This document shows positions 1-7,499 of a DNA stretch of 64,000 nucleotides, piece by piece. How positions within the stretch are numbered: position 1 is the stretch's first letter; every line of letters begins with the position of its first letter. A model generated the notes under the pieces. It had not been told where the DNA came from and searched no databases. It saw nothing but the letters and a program-made list of their open reading frames with translations. The DNA lies in NCBI RefSeq assembly GCF_032334255.1, contig NZ_JAUHMF010000001.1, forward strand, positions 124,001 through 188,000, in the 5' to 3' direction. This DNA comes from Thermanaerothrix solaris. GTDB lineage: Bacteria; Chloroflexota; Anaerolineae; Anaerolineales; Anaerolineaceae. A program made the translations under genes and the position numbers.

Positions 1-1
1 C

Positions 2-121
2 TTACTGAGAGATTTGGAGGCGTGCGAATCACCACGGACTTGCCCACATGGGCGGCCCACGATGATCCATCTCTCTGTGGAAGTGTTGGAACGTCAGTTC
101 GGACGACGGGGAAGTCGTTAA
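2..121 (+). CDS. mutL: DNA mismatch repair protein MutL, C-terminal end (partial)
   Basis: A reading frame is open from the first bases of the window to a TAA at 119-121 and encodes about 39 residues. It contains ACESPRTCPHGRPTMIHLS followed by an ELERxFGR-like end. The CPHGRP motif is the last conserved motif of the MutL C-terminal endonuclease domain and helps bind the catalytic metal, so this is the tail of a MutL with the nicking activity found in bacteria that lack MutH. The rest of the gene lies outside the window. It ends 29 bases before degV on the same strand. Confidence 0.85.
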   Translation, partial: LLRDLEACESPRTCPHGRPTMIHLSVEVLERQFGRRGSR

Positions 122-150
122 CCAATGCCAAAGAGGAGTATCGGAGATCT

Positions 151-1011
151 ATGCTGGTAGTCACAGACAGCGCTGCAGATTTTGCCCCCGAGCAATTAGA
201 GGGATTGAAAATTCATGTGGTGCCGTTATATGTGATATTTGGGGAAACCACCTATCGGAGTGGTGTGGATATCAGCCATGAGAATTTTTATCTTCGTTTG
301 CGTGGGGGAGAAATGCCTCGAACATCTCAACCCTCGGTGGGTGAGTTTGTTTCGGTTTACCGTGAACTGGCAAAACAAGATCCGGAGATCCTTTCAATTC
401 ATTTATCCTCTGCACTCAGTGGTACGCTCAGCGCGGCCCGCACGGCTGCCGCGATGGTGCCTGAAGCGAGGGTCACTTTTTTTGATACCGGTGGCGTTTC
501 GGTCATTGTGGGGTGGTGTGCAGAGATGGCAGCCAAAGCAGTTCAGGCTGGTTGGTCATTGGAGCGTATTCTTCAACTATTGAACCGAATCCGAGACAAA
601 ATGTTCGGTATCTTTATGCTACCAACGCTCAAGTATATTGTTGCAGGAGGCAGGGTAGGGCACCTCAAGGGATTAGTAGGTTCTCTAATGAATATTAAAC
701 CTATCATGGCGTTTGATTTGAAAGCGGGGACTATTATCGAATTGGGTAAGGAATTTTCACTGCGGCGAGCGATCTTGGCGCAAGCCGACTACATTGCCAA
801 GCGATTTTCTCCCGGAAGCCCCTTGAGAATTCAAATTGCGCATAGCCAAAATTTGGAAGGTGTGACAATTCTGACCGAACGCCTCAAGTCGTTGTTTAAG
901 TGTCACTTCTTACCACCGGCTACGATTGGGCCGGTGCTAGGTGCTCATGGGGGGGAAGGCATTGTGGGGGTTGGAGTAGCGCCTATGGAGATATTCGAGG
1001 ATTTGGCTTAG
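151..1011 (+). CDS. DegV family fatty-acid-binding protein
   Basis: This 286-residue protein begins MLVVTDSAADF, the usual DegV N-terminus. It has the lipid-headgroup motif region HLSSALSGTLSAA near residue 90 and the C-terminal GAHGGEGIVGVGV segment. DegV/FakB proteins hold a single fatty acid and present it to a kinase for phospholipid synthesis. I chose ATG 151 because it matches the family length of about 280 residues. A GTG at 22 would add 43 residues that overlap the end of mutL and match nothing in DegV. A Shine-Dalgarno-like GAGGAG lies at 133-138. No FakA/DAK partner is visible in the window. Confidence 0.88.
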   Translation: MLVVTDSAADFAPEQLEGLKIHVVPLYVIFGETTYRSGVDISHENFYLRLRGGEMPRTSQPSVGEFVSVYRELAKQDPEILSIHLSSALSGTLSAARTAAAMVPEARVTFFDTGGVSVIVGWCAEMAAKAVQAGWSLERILQLLNRIRDKMFGIFMLPTLKYIVAGGRVGHLKGLVGSLMNIKPIMAFDLKAGTIIELGKEFSLRRAILAQADYIAKRFSPGSPLRIQIAHSQNLEGVTILTERLKSLFKCHFLPPATIGPVLGAHGGEGIVGVGVAPMEIFEDLA

Positions 1012-1784
1012 ACAGAGTTACCCAATATGAGAGTTGCGATTGGTGGAATGACTTCCAGAACATCACGGTGAAGGACGAGGGTCGCTTCGTGATCCAGATA
1101 GGTGGGGGAGAGAGTAATAATCGCCACCTTACCGCCCTTCTCGAGGGTAAAGATTGGCAGTTGAGCAGCGGGGATTACTTCAAGTGAGCTGCCGATCACC
1201 AGTAAAAGATCGGCGTTTTCACAATGTTGTTGTGCCTCTTCCCAGGCTTCGACAGGAAGCATCTCTTCAAAGAGCACAATATTGGGCTTAAGAAAAGCGC
1301 GACAATTGGGACAGCGAGGTGGAATACCTTGCGTGAGAAAGGGTTCAATGAAATTCTCCGCTTTATACTGGCGTTGGCAGTTCAGGCACGAGAGGGTGCG
1401 TAATGAGCCATGAAGTTCAATGACTTGAGTAGCGCCGGCGCGCTGATGCAGATTATCAATATTCTGGGTGATAATGGCTTTTAAGTAGCCTGCTTTCTGA
1501 AGTTCAGCCAGCGCTTTGTGAGCCGCGTTTGGTTGGGCGTACCATGATTTTTCGGCAAGTGGTCGCAGCCACTCAAAAAAACGGTGGGGGTGATGGCGAA
1601 ATGCGCGCCAGGAGGCGACCTCTAAAGGATTGTCACGTTTCCAAAGGCCGGTTTGAGGGGAACGGAAATCGGGGATTCCGGAGGGGGTGGAGATACCGGC
1701 ACCGGTTAGAGCCACCACATGGCGTCCGTTGCGTATCCATTCGGCTAACGTATGGATGGATTTTTCCAGTTGTGGGTCAGACAT
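1008..1784 (-). CDS. NAD-dependent protein deacylase, Sir2 family
   Basis: A 258-residue sirtuin that removes acyl groups from protein lysines using NAD+. The Rossmann-fold motif GAGIS..SGIPDFR is near residue 27, TQNIDNLH near 108, and the catalytic histidine sits in ELHGS. Four zinc cysteines form two CxxC pairs (CLNC, CPNC). The motif GSSLEVIPAAQLP closes the NAD pocket. Length fits bacterial CobB-type enzymes. It overlaps the 3' end of degV by 4 bases (convergent) and starts 5 bases after the REC/ParA-like gene upstream, so the two are probably co-transcribed. Confidence 0.9.
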   Translation of the reverse strand: MSDPQLEKSIHTLAEWIRNGRHVVALTGAGISTPSGIPDFRSPQTGLWKRDNPLEVASWRAFRHHPHRFFEWLRPLAEKSWYAQPNAAHKALAELQKAGYLKAIITQNIDNLHQRAGATQVIELHGSLRTLSCLNCQRQYKAENFIEPFLTQGIPPRCPNCRAFLKPNIVLFEEMLPVEAWEEAQQHCENADLLLVIGSSLEVIPAAQLPIFTLEKGGKVAIITLSPTYLDHEATLVLHRDVLEVIPPIATLILGNSV

Positions 1785-1789
1785 AACGG

Positions 1790-2941
1790 TTAGACCCGTG
1801 TGCGTTCAACATACTGGGATGCCAGCTGCATAATTTGTTGGGCGTAAAGCCCTTCAGGTTGTATGTGTAAAAGAGGCACTGAGCGCAAAGCCGCATGATA
1901 GGCTAGTTCAGGTACCGGGGATATCGTTGCACTCACAGCGTGTTCCAGAGTGTCCTGTACTTGAGTGATTGTGTATTGAAGATCAGCCCGCATGCGGTTA
2001 TTGAGCACAATAGACATGATTTTAGATTTTCCAAAGCCATATCTTTCAAGATCGGTGATCAAACGGCGGGTGAGTCTTAGGGTAAAAGGTTGAGATTCGG
2101 TAACGACCATGACCTCGTCACATTGGTTGAGGATATCTATATAACCGGGGAGAAACGGGGTACCAATATCTAGGATGATCAGTGATGCTAATGTGGCCAG
2201 GTGACGAGTAATGGCAACCAATTTTTCGCCCATTCCGGAGAAGAGAGGGGTGTAACCTTCTACCTGGCGTGGGGACAATAATAATCGCACCCCCAATGTT
2301 GTGCGCAGGAGTTGATTATCCACCGTAGCACGCGTGATTTCGTGAAGAGGAAGACTGAGCAGTGCTTTCAGGGCTTGATCATCATGGAGACTTAGCATTT
2401 CAGCCCATATTCCTTCGCCAAGGCGAAGTTCAGCCAGTACGACTTCACTTTTACTACGTTGGTAGCATGCCAACCCCAGATTTAGGGCTAGGGTTGAAAG
2501 TCCTATACCCCCCTTAGCCGCGGTAAGGCCAAGGACGTATCCTCGGGGTAGAGCGGCTTCCCGGCGGGCCCGACTTCGCCCGAGTAGGGCTTTGATATGA
2601 GCAATCAACTCGGCCGGGTGAATCGGTTTAGTGAGATAATCATCGGCGCCCGCCTCGTAACCCTCAACCTTGTCTTCTACTTGAGATTTTGCGGTGAAGA
2701 TTAGGATGGGAATTGAACTGGTTTCCGGATTTTGACGCAGTCGGCGAGTAACTTCAAAGCCATCCAGGCCTGGCATCATCACGTCAAGAAGAATAAGATC
2801 AGGTTGTTCGCGCAAGGCAACCTGTATCCCTTCTTCTCCTGAGGCGGCGGTGAGAATATGATAACCTTGCTTTTGCAGCATCAACCCAACCAGCCGTAAG
2901 GTTTCCAGATCATCATCAATGACTAAGATTTTTTCTGCCAT
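1790..2941 (-). CDS. Response-regulator receiver domain fused to a degenerate CpaE/MinD-like ATPase
   Basis: A 383-residue fusion. Residues 1-125 form a CheY-like receiver with the acidic pair (VIDDD), the phospho-acceptor Asp in LILLDVMMPG, the Thr in ILIFTAKS and the Lys in YLTKP. Residues 135-380 resemble a ParA/MinD-type domain, but the deviant Walker A reads AKGGIGLST. The first lysine is kept, while the usual GKT/GKS lysine is replaced by leucine. The tad-locus homologue in this window (48621-49862) has an intact GPKGGTGKT. This copy may bind nucleotide without hydrolysing it, or act as a regulatory scaffold. It is first in an apparent two-gene unit with sir2. The link to pilus or polarity functions is inferred only from domain architecture. 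Confidence 0.8.
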   Translation of the reverse strand: MAEKILVIDDDLETLRLVGLMLQKQGYHILTAASGEEGIQVALREQPDLILLDVMMPGLDGFEVTRRLRQNPETSSIPILIFTAKSQVEDKVEGYEAGADDYLTKPIHPAELIAHIKALLGRSRARREAALPRGYVLGLTAAKGGIGLSTLALNLGLACYQRSKSEVVLAELRLGEGIWAEMLSLHDDQALKALLSLPLHEITRATVDNQLLRTTLGVRLLLSPRQVEGYTPLFSGMGEKLVAITRHLATLASLIILDIGTPFLPGYIDILNQCDEVMVVTESQPFTLRLTRRLITDLERYGFGKSKIMSIVLNNRMRADLQYTITQVQDTLEHAVSATISPVPELAYHAALRSVPLLHIQPEGLYAQQIMQLASQYVERTRV

Positions 2942-3093
2942 GTGGAAGTCACTCCCAGATTCATCGTTCCCTTGCAGTCTAGCATAATCTTAAAAGCGAG
3001 ACAAGTCCGAAGGCTTTGTAAAACTCAACACCAGCCGAAACATGAGGTCGGTAAGAAGGATTTATAATCCACTTTTAGGAGAGAGGACAAAGG

Positions 3094-4533
3094 ATGCGGT
3101 TAGTAGACGAGTCCTTACTGTGTGAGATTTGTGGGCTGAATAAAAATTCGCCAATTTTAGTAGGCGTTTCAGGAGGTCCAGACAGTGTCTTTTTGTGGCA
3201 TCGCTTGCTAGAATTGGGGTTTCCGGTTGTGATTGCTCACTTTGATCATGGCTTGCGTCCAGATTCCCGGGCAGATGCCGAGTGGGTGAAGGAACAGGCA
3301 AGTCGTCTTAATTGTCGCTTCATTCTAGGGCAGGGTGACGTTGAAACGTATGCGAAGCAATCCGGACTTTCACTCGAGGCCGCTGCTCGACAAATGCGGT
3401 ATCACTTTCTCTTCGAGGCAGCGGAGGCAAATAAGTGCCAGGCAGTGGCGGTTGGGCATACCGCGGATGATCAGGTGGAAACCGTTCTGTTACACCTTTT
3501 GCGAGGAAGCGGGCTTAAGGGACTATGTGGTATGCGTTTCCGCATGATCATAGCAGAATTTTCAGCCAGTATCCCGCTTGTACGTCCACTTTTGGGGGTG
3601 TGGCGGAGGGATATCGAGGTGTATCTGGCACAAAACAAGATTGCCTTTCGTCAGGATACAACGAATCGTGATCCACGGTTCCTGCGCAATCGGGTACGTC
3701 ATGAACTTCTTCCGATCTTAGACACCTATAATCCCCAAATTCGGCGTCATTTGTGGCAGATGTCTTTCAGTTTGCAGGCTGATTATCAAATTGTAGATCA
3801 CGTGGTACAAAATGCCTGGCAGCGGTGCCTGGGGGAAGAAAGGCCGGATTATTTAACTTTCAAACGGGCTGAGTTTTGTGCCGAGGCTGAAGGCGTGCGG
3901 GCCAATCTAATTAAAGAAGCGGCTGGTCGGTTCTCACGCGACCTATATGGGAGTAATTTCGTTTCGATTACTCGGGTGATGCGGTTTATTCAAGATGGAC
4001 AGCCAGGGCAGGTTGAAATGGAAGGTGGCGTTCAGGTAGTTCTTGACCATTCTTTGATTTATTTCTTTCCGCGTGGAAACTGGCCGGTCATACCTCAGTG
4101 GCCATTAGTTTCACCTGGGGCATTAATCGAGATTGATGTCCCAGGGAGTTTAATTCTAAATGAAGGATGGATCTTGGAGACCTCTTTGGCTCAATCCCAG
4201 GAAATCACTGTATCAGGTGGACAAGACCCTTTTACAGCCTATCTAGACTATGCCACTCTACGCCCACCGCTTCTATTAAGGACAAGAAAACCAGGTGATC
4301 GCTTTTGGCCATATGGCATGTCAGGGCCGATGCGCCTCTCGGATTTTATGGTTAACGTTCATTTGCCACGCTGGGTGCGCGATCGTTGGCCGCTCGTCTT
4401 CTCAGGAGATTCGCTGGTATGGGTTCCGGGTTTCCGCATTGCTCATCCCCATCGGCTTACACCGTTCACCCGTGAAGTGTTGAAATTGAGAATGTATCGT
4501 CAGAACAAGTCTTCTAGTGATCATTGCTGTTGA
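3094..4533 (+). CDS. tilS: tRNA(Ile)-lysidine synthase
   Basis: A 479-residue N-type ATP pyrophosphatase that converts C34 of tRNA-Ile(CAU) to lysidine so that it reads AUA. The PP-loop motif is VSGGPDSVFLW near residue 27. The second motif, VGHTADDQVETVLLHLLRGSG, is near residue 125. The RFLRNRVRHELLPIL segment and the C-terminal substrate-binding domain (RKPGDRFWPYGMSG) are also present. Length fits full-size TilS. ATG 3094 follows a purine-rich Shine-Dalgarno region (GGAGAGAGGACAAAGG). The 3' end overlaps the convergent Xer-like gene by 13 bases. In many bacteria tilS sits next to hpt and ftsH; here ftsH is 34 kb away. Confidence 0.93.
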   Translation: MRLVDESLLCEICGLNKNSPILVGVSGGPDSVFLWHRLLELGFPVVIAHFDHGLRPDSRADAEWVKEQASRLNCRFILGQGDVETYAKQSGLSLEAAARQMRYHFLFEAAEANKCQAVAVGHTADDQVETVLLHLLRGSGLKGLCGMRFRMIIAEFSASIPLVRPLLGVWRRDIEVYLAQNKIAFRQDTTNRDPRFLRNRVRHELLPILDTYNPQIRRHLWQMSFSLQADYQIVDHVVQNAWQRCLGEERPDYLTFKRAEFCAEAEGVRANLIKEAAGRFSRDLYGSNFVSITRVMRFIQDGQPGQVEMEGGVQVVLDHSLIYFFPRGNWPVIPQWPLVSPGALIEIDVPGSLILNEGWILETSLAQSQEITVSGGQDPFTAYLDYATLRPPLLLRTRKPGDRFWPYGMSGPMRLSDFMVNVHLPRWVRDRWPLVFSGDSLVWVPGFRIAHPHRLTPFTREVLKLRMYRQNKSSSDHCC

Positions 4534-5432
4534 GTAACTTCATTTGCCAACCGCTGTAACTTCATTCCGATTTCCCGCCATTGAATCTTTGAGACCCCTA
4601 ATTTTTGGCGAATCTGCTCACGATCCATGCCTGAAAGCCAGTCTCGAAGCGCACATGTCCAGCGACACATGTCGAAAGAAAGGTGCTTGGTAAGACCGGC
4701 CTCTTCACCTAGGTCTTCAAGCAAGTACTCCAAGCGCCGCGCAGACCAAGGAAATAATGTTTCTCTGGGTTGGTATTGTTCCAGATATTCGTGATAGGCC
4801 TCAATCCAGCTCGGGGTGAGAGAGAGTTTGCGTTCTTTATAGCGGTTACGAGGATGGCTATAGCGGACGAAGAGGAAAGGAGCCTCAGGATTAGAGGTAT
4901 CAATGTGATTTAGATGAATATTGAGGCATTCCCCTTTCTTAATACCGGTTTGGAGGAGCAAACTCACCAGGGTAAAAGGACGTGCATCAGGTTTGCGGGC
5001 GTGCCGGTAAGACTCGGCAACCTCCAAAATCTTTTGCTCTTCCTCGAGGGTAAGTACTTGGGGTAGGGGGCTAATGGCAGAATATTGGATGACTTTTTCA
5101 GCCGGGTCGGTAGCAATTCGCCCATTTTGATAGAGCCAGCGGAAAAAGGCCTTGATGGCGGTGATCCGGCGGGCAAGGCTTTTCGGGCTGCAAGGGACAC
5201 CGCGCCCGTATTGTAACCAACTTAAGAAATTGTTTAATTCCCGGGTGGTGACTTCCCCAACTGCGCGATCCGGAGGAAGATAACTTGCTAGCAATGAGAG
5301 GTCACTGATAAAAGATTTGATCGTGTATGGGGATTTACCCTGATCCTGAAGATATATTTCCCAAGCACGGATAATCGGGATTATAGGGGTCTGAGCCGTG
5401 ATGTGAGGAGGGATTTCAAAATGTTCATTCAT
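4521..5432 (-). CDS. Xer/phage-integrase-fold protein lacking catalytic residues
   Basis: A 303-residue protein with an N-terminal SAM-like core-binding domain (residues about 20-105, including SLARRITAIKAFFRWLYQNG) and a C-terminal catalytic-fold domain. It should be inactive as a recombinase. The arginine of box I (TGxRxxE) is lysine in TGIKKGE. The HxxR box II reads SFDMCRWT without the histidine. The nucleophilic tyrosine is missing from the C-terminal helix, where LGVSKIQWREIG replaces LGHxxxxTTxxY. The fold could still bind DNA. It is monocistronic and convergent with tilS. The intact integrase at 36818-37774 is a useful comparison. No function can be assigned. Confidence 0.7.
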   Translation of the reverse strand: MNEHFEIPPHITAQTPIIPIIRAWEIYLQDQGKSPYTIKSFISDLSLLASYLPPDRAVGEVTTRELNNFLSWLQYGRGVPCSPKSLARRITAIKAFFRWLYQNGRIATDPAEKVIQYSAISPLPQVLTLEEEQKILEVAESYRHARKPDARPFTLVSLLLQTGIKKGECLNIHLNHIDTSNPEAPFLFVRYSHPRNRYKERKLSLTPSWIEAYHEYLEQYQPRETLFPWSARRLEYLLEDLGEEAGLTKHLSFDMCRWTCALRDWLSGMDREQIRQKLGVSKIQWREIGMKLQRLANEVTQQQ

Positions 5433-5483
5433 GAAAGGTCTCCAGGTTTTCGCATAGGTGAATTAATTATAGGAGTCTTTGAC

Positions 5484-5526
5484 AAAATTGACCAGACCTT
5501 CCGAAAATGAGGGTCTGGTCAATTTT
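5484..5526 (-). terminator. Rho-independent terminator of the LCP operon
   Basis: The arm AAAATTGACCAGACC (5484-5498) pairs with GGGTCTGGTCAATTTT (5511-5526) around a 12-base loop. On the minus strand the stem is followed by a T-rich run, placed just after the LCP gene stop. The plus strand also has a T run, so it may work in both directions. Confidence 0.8.
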
Positions 5527-5544
5527 TTTGTTTAGGTGATAGGG

Positions 5545-6573
5545 TTATTGAGCGTTCAGGGCTTGGCGTAATATTTCGCGGATAGCTTCGACATTAGGAA
5601 TAAGTACATAGGCGCCACTTTCGGTTGTGGTTGGCGTAACAAGGCCAGGACCGATGGTGTAACGCTGGATGCGGGAGGGGTCGGCCAGCAATTGAGGAGC
5701 GAGGGGCGCTAATGAGAGGGCGACATCAAGAGGAAGATTGGTCTCTACACTTGAGCGGTAATATTCGTAGAGTTCTGGGGCACGGGCAATCGCATTTAGG
5801 CTCATCAACTTATTGAACAATGCAATTAGGACTTCCTGCTCGCGACGTGTGCGGTCAAAGTCACTGGTGCTATAACGCGAACGGACATACCACAGGGCAG
5901 TTTGTCCGTCCATGTGAATCAAACCCGGACCAACGGAACAATAGCCGTTTTGAGCCTGAGGAAGTTTGCACTGATCCGTGAGATTCTTGGCGGCGTAGAC
6001 ATCAATGCCACCTAAACTATCAACGATGTTTACAAACCCCTGAAAATTGGTGAGTATGTAATAGTCAATCGTGATCCCAAAGTTCTGCTGGAAAGTAGCT
6101 ACGGTCAGCGGGAACCCACCAGCTGGGTGGGCGGTGTTGATGCGGTTTTTACCTCGTCCCGGAATATCCACATAGAGATCACGGGGGAACGAGACCAGGC
6201 TGGCCGTTCCTAATTTAGGGTTGAGCGAGACTAGAAGAATAACGTCAGTGCGGTATCCGGCTCCAGGGCGCCAATCTGAGCCTAACACAAGAATATTGAC
6301 CTGTCCTTCGGCGGGGGTAATCTCCCAGGGAATGCTCGTTGCGGTCGGCTCTTGGGTGGGTTGGGATAACTCCGGCGTGTTCATTACTTCGGGGGTAATG
6401 GTTTGGGGAAGGAATGGGGTCGGGGTGGCTGTGGCATCAGGAGCAACCGTAACCCATTGCTGTGCAATAGGAATCGCACCACTTTGACCGGTAATTTGGG
6501 CGGGCAAATTACAAGCCAAAATTAATGTGAAAATTATCAAAGGTAGGGCGAGAAGTAGCAAGAGTCTTTTCAT
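5545..6573 (-). CDS. LytR-CpsA-Psr (LCP) family cell-wall polymer ligase
   Basis: A 342-residue exported protein. The N-terminus is hydrophobic and ends in the lipobox-like LILAC, so it may be a lipoprotein or membrane anchored. A Thr/Pro-rich spacer is followed by the LCP domain from about residue 95. Visible motifs are the acidic start VLGSDWRPG, the RTD motif (GYRTDVILLVSL), SFPRDLYVDIPGRGKNRINTA and the DFDRTRREQEVL helix. LCP proteins transfer undecaprenyl-linked glycopolymers to peptidoglycan or other surface acceptors. It lies 11 bases downstream of the LysM gene and ends at a strong terminator, forming an envelope operon with the two genes before it. Confidence 0.9.
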   Translation of the reverse strand: MKRLLLLLALPLIIFTLILACNLPAQITGQSGAIPIAQQWVTVAPDATATPTPFLPQTITPEVMNTPELSQPTQEPTATSIPWEITPAEGQVNILVLGSDWRPGAGYRTDVILLVSLNPKLGTASLVSFPRDLYVDIPGRGKNRINTAHPAGGFPLTVATFQQNFGITIDYYILTNFQGFVNIVDSLGGIDVYAAKNLTDQCKLPQAQNGYCSVGPGLIHMDGQTALWYVRSRYSTSDFDRTRREQEVLIALFNKLMSLNAIARAPELYEYYRSSVETNLPLDVALSLAPLAPQLLADPSRIQRYTIGPGLVTPTTTESGAYVLIPNVEAIREILRQALNAQ

Positions 6574-6584
6574 AATCTGAACGC

Positions 6585-7499
6585 TTATAGGTGGTTGGGT
6601 TTATTATAAGACGTTTGTGGCAACTTAAAAGTTTCACCCCATTCGGTGCCACCAATTACCATCGTGGTTTCTGTTGGAGTAGGTGTCTCTGTAGGAGTAG
6701 ATGTAGGTGTCTCTGTAGAAGTAGATGAAGGGGTAATAGATGCTGTTGGGGTGGGTGTGAGCGATTCTGTTGGGACCGGCGAAGAGGATGGGGTCAGAGT
6801 AGCCGTTGGTATTACTACGGTAAAAGTCGCTGTAGGGGGCATGGGGGTGCTGCTTGGGAATGTGACCTCGGGTTGAGGCGACGTTGTCGGTGTGAACGTA
6901 CGTGTGGCAACGTTGGGTACTCGCAAGTATTGACCGGTAATAATTACATCGGTTTCTAGGCAATTGGCTTGTTTTAGCCACCATACACTGATTCCATATA
7001 ACCCACTTATGCGCGTTAAGGTGTCTCCACGCTGAACCCGGTAAAAAATCCAGCCAGGAGGCGCCGTGCATTCCGTAGTAGTTGCACTAATCAGGTTTGA
7101 GGCTGAGGGCGTAATCATAGGAGGAGGTAGGTATAGAACGGTGCCTGGCAGAAGACTTTGGCTGATCAGGCAATTACTCGTTGTTAGTTGCTCAATGGAG
7201 ATCCCTGCTTGAAGGGCGAGGTCCTGCAGCGTTTCTCCGGGTTGTACTAAGTGCGGCACCCAATTGCCTGGAATGGGGCAAGTTAGCTCGGTGTATGGGG
7301 TGTCGGTAGTCGTGGCAATCGGGAGATTCGTGCCAATGGGGAGGAGGATTGGGGTCAAATTGGGGGTTGGTAATACAGTAGGTGGGTTTGAAATAGTTGT
7401 TTTCAAATCGCTACTCGCGAGGAAGAATGCCCCAATCACGAGGAGCGTGGAAAGGATACCCCATCCCAGTCCCGGCCAAAGCATTGACCATTTTCTCAT
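6585..7499 (-). CDS. Membrane-anchored protein with two LysM domains and a Thr/Pro-rich tail
   Basis: A 304-residue protein with one N-terminal membrane segment (about residues 10-28). It has a Thr/Pro linker, LysM 1 near residues 84-128 (HLVQPGETLQDLALQAGIS) and LysM 2 near 150-195 (YRVQRGDTLTRISGLYGIS). The tail of some 95 residues is almost entirely Thr, Pro and Ser. LysM modules bind N-acetylglucosamine polymers such as peptidoglycan, and the tail resembles a rigid, possibly glycosylated stalk. The start codon overlaps the stop of the upstream kinase-like gene by 4 bases, showing translational coupling. The low-complexity region creates long false ORFs on both strands. Confidence 0.85.
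   Translation of the reverse strand: MRKWSMLWPGLGWGILSTLLVIGAFFLASSDLKTTISNPPTVLPTPNLTPILLPIGTNLPIATTTDTPYTELTCPIPGNWVPHLVQPGETLQDLALQAGISIEQLTTSNCLISQSLLPGTVLYLPPPMITPSASNLISATTTECTAPPGWIFYRVQRGDTLTRISGLYGISVWWLKQANCLETDVIITGQYLRVPNVATRTFTPTTSPQPEVTFPSSTPMPPTATFTVVIPTATLTPSSSPVPTESLTPTPTASITPSSTSTETPTSTPTETPTPTETTMVIGGTEWGETFKLPQTSYNKPNHL

Noticed and set aside
89..100. GAAC-GTCA-GTTC, a second exact LexA-type box match
   Set aside because: It lies inside the conserved ERQF codons at the end of mutL and has no promoter at it. About one chance match per 64 kb is expected.
22..150. N-terminal 43-residue extension of DegV from GTG 22
   Set aside because: The extension overlaps the mutL tail in another frame, matches nothing in DegV, and the GGAGG is too close to the GTG.
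6634..7071. Long ORFs on both strands within the Thr/Pro-rich LysM gene
   Set aside because: They are composition artefacts of the repetitive Thr/Pro/Ser codons; the real frame has the LysM domains.
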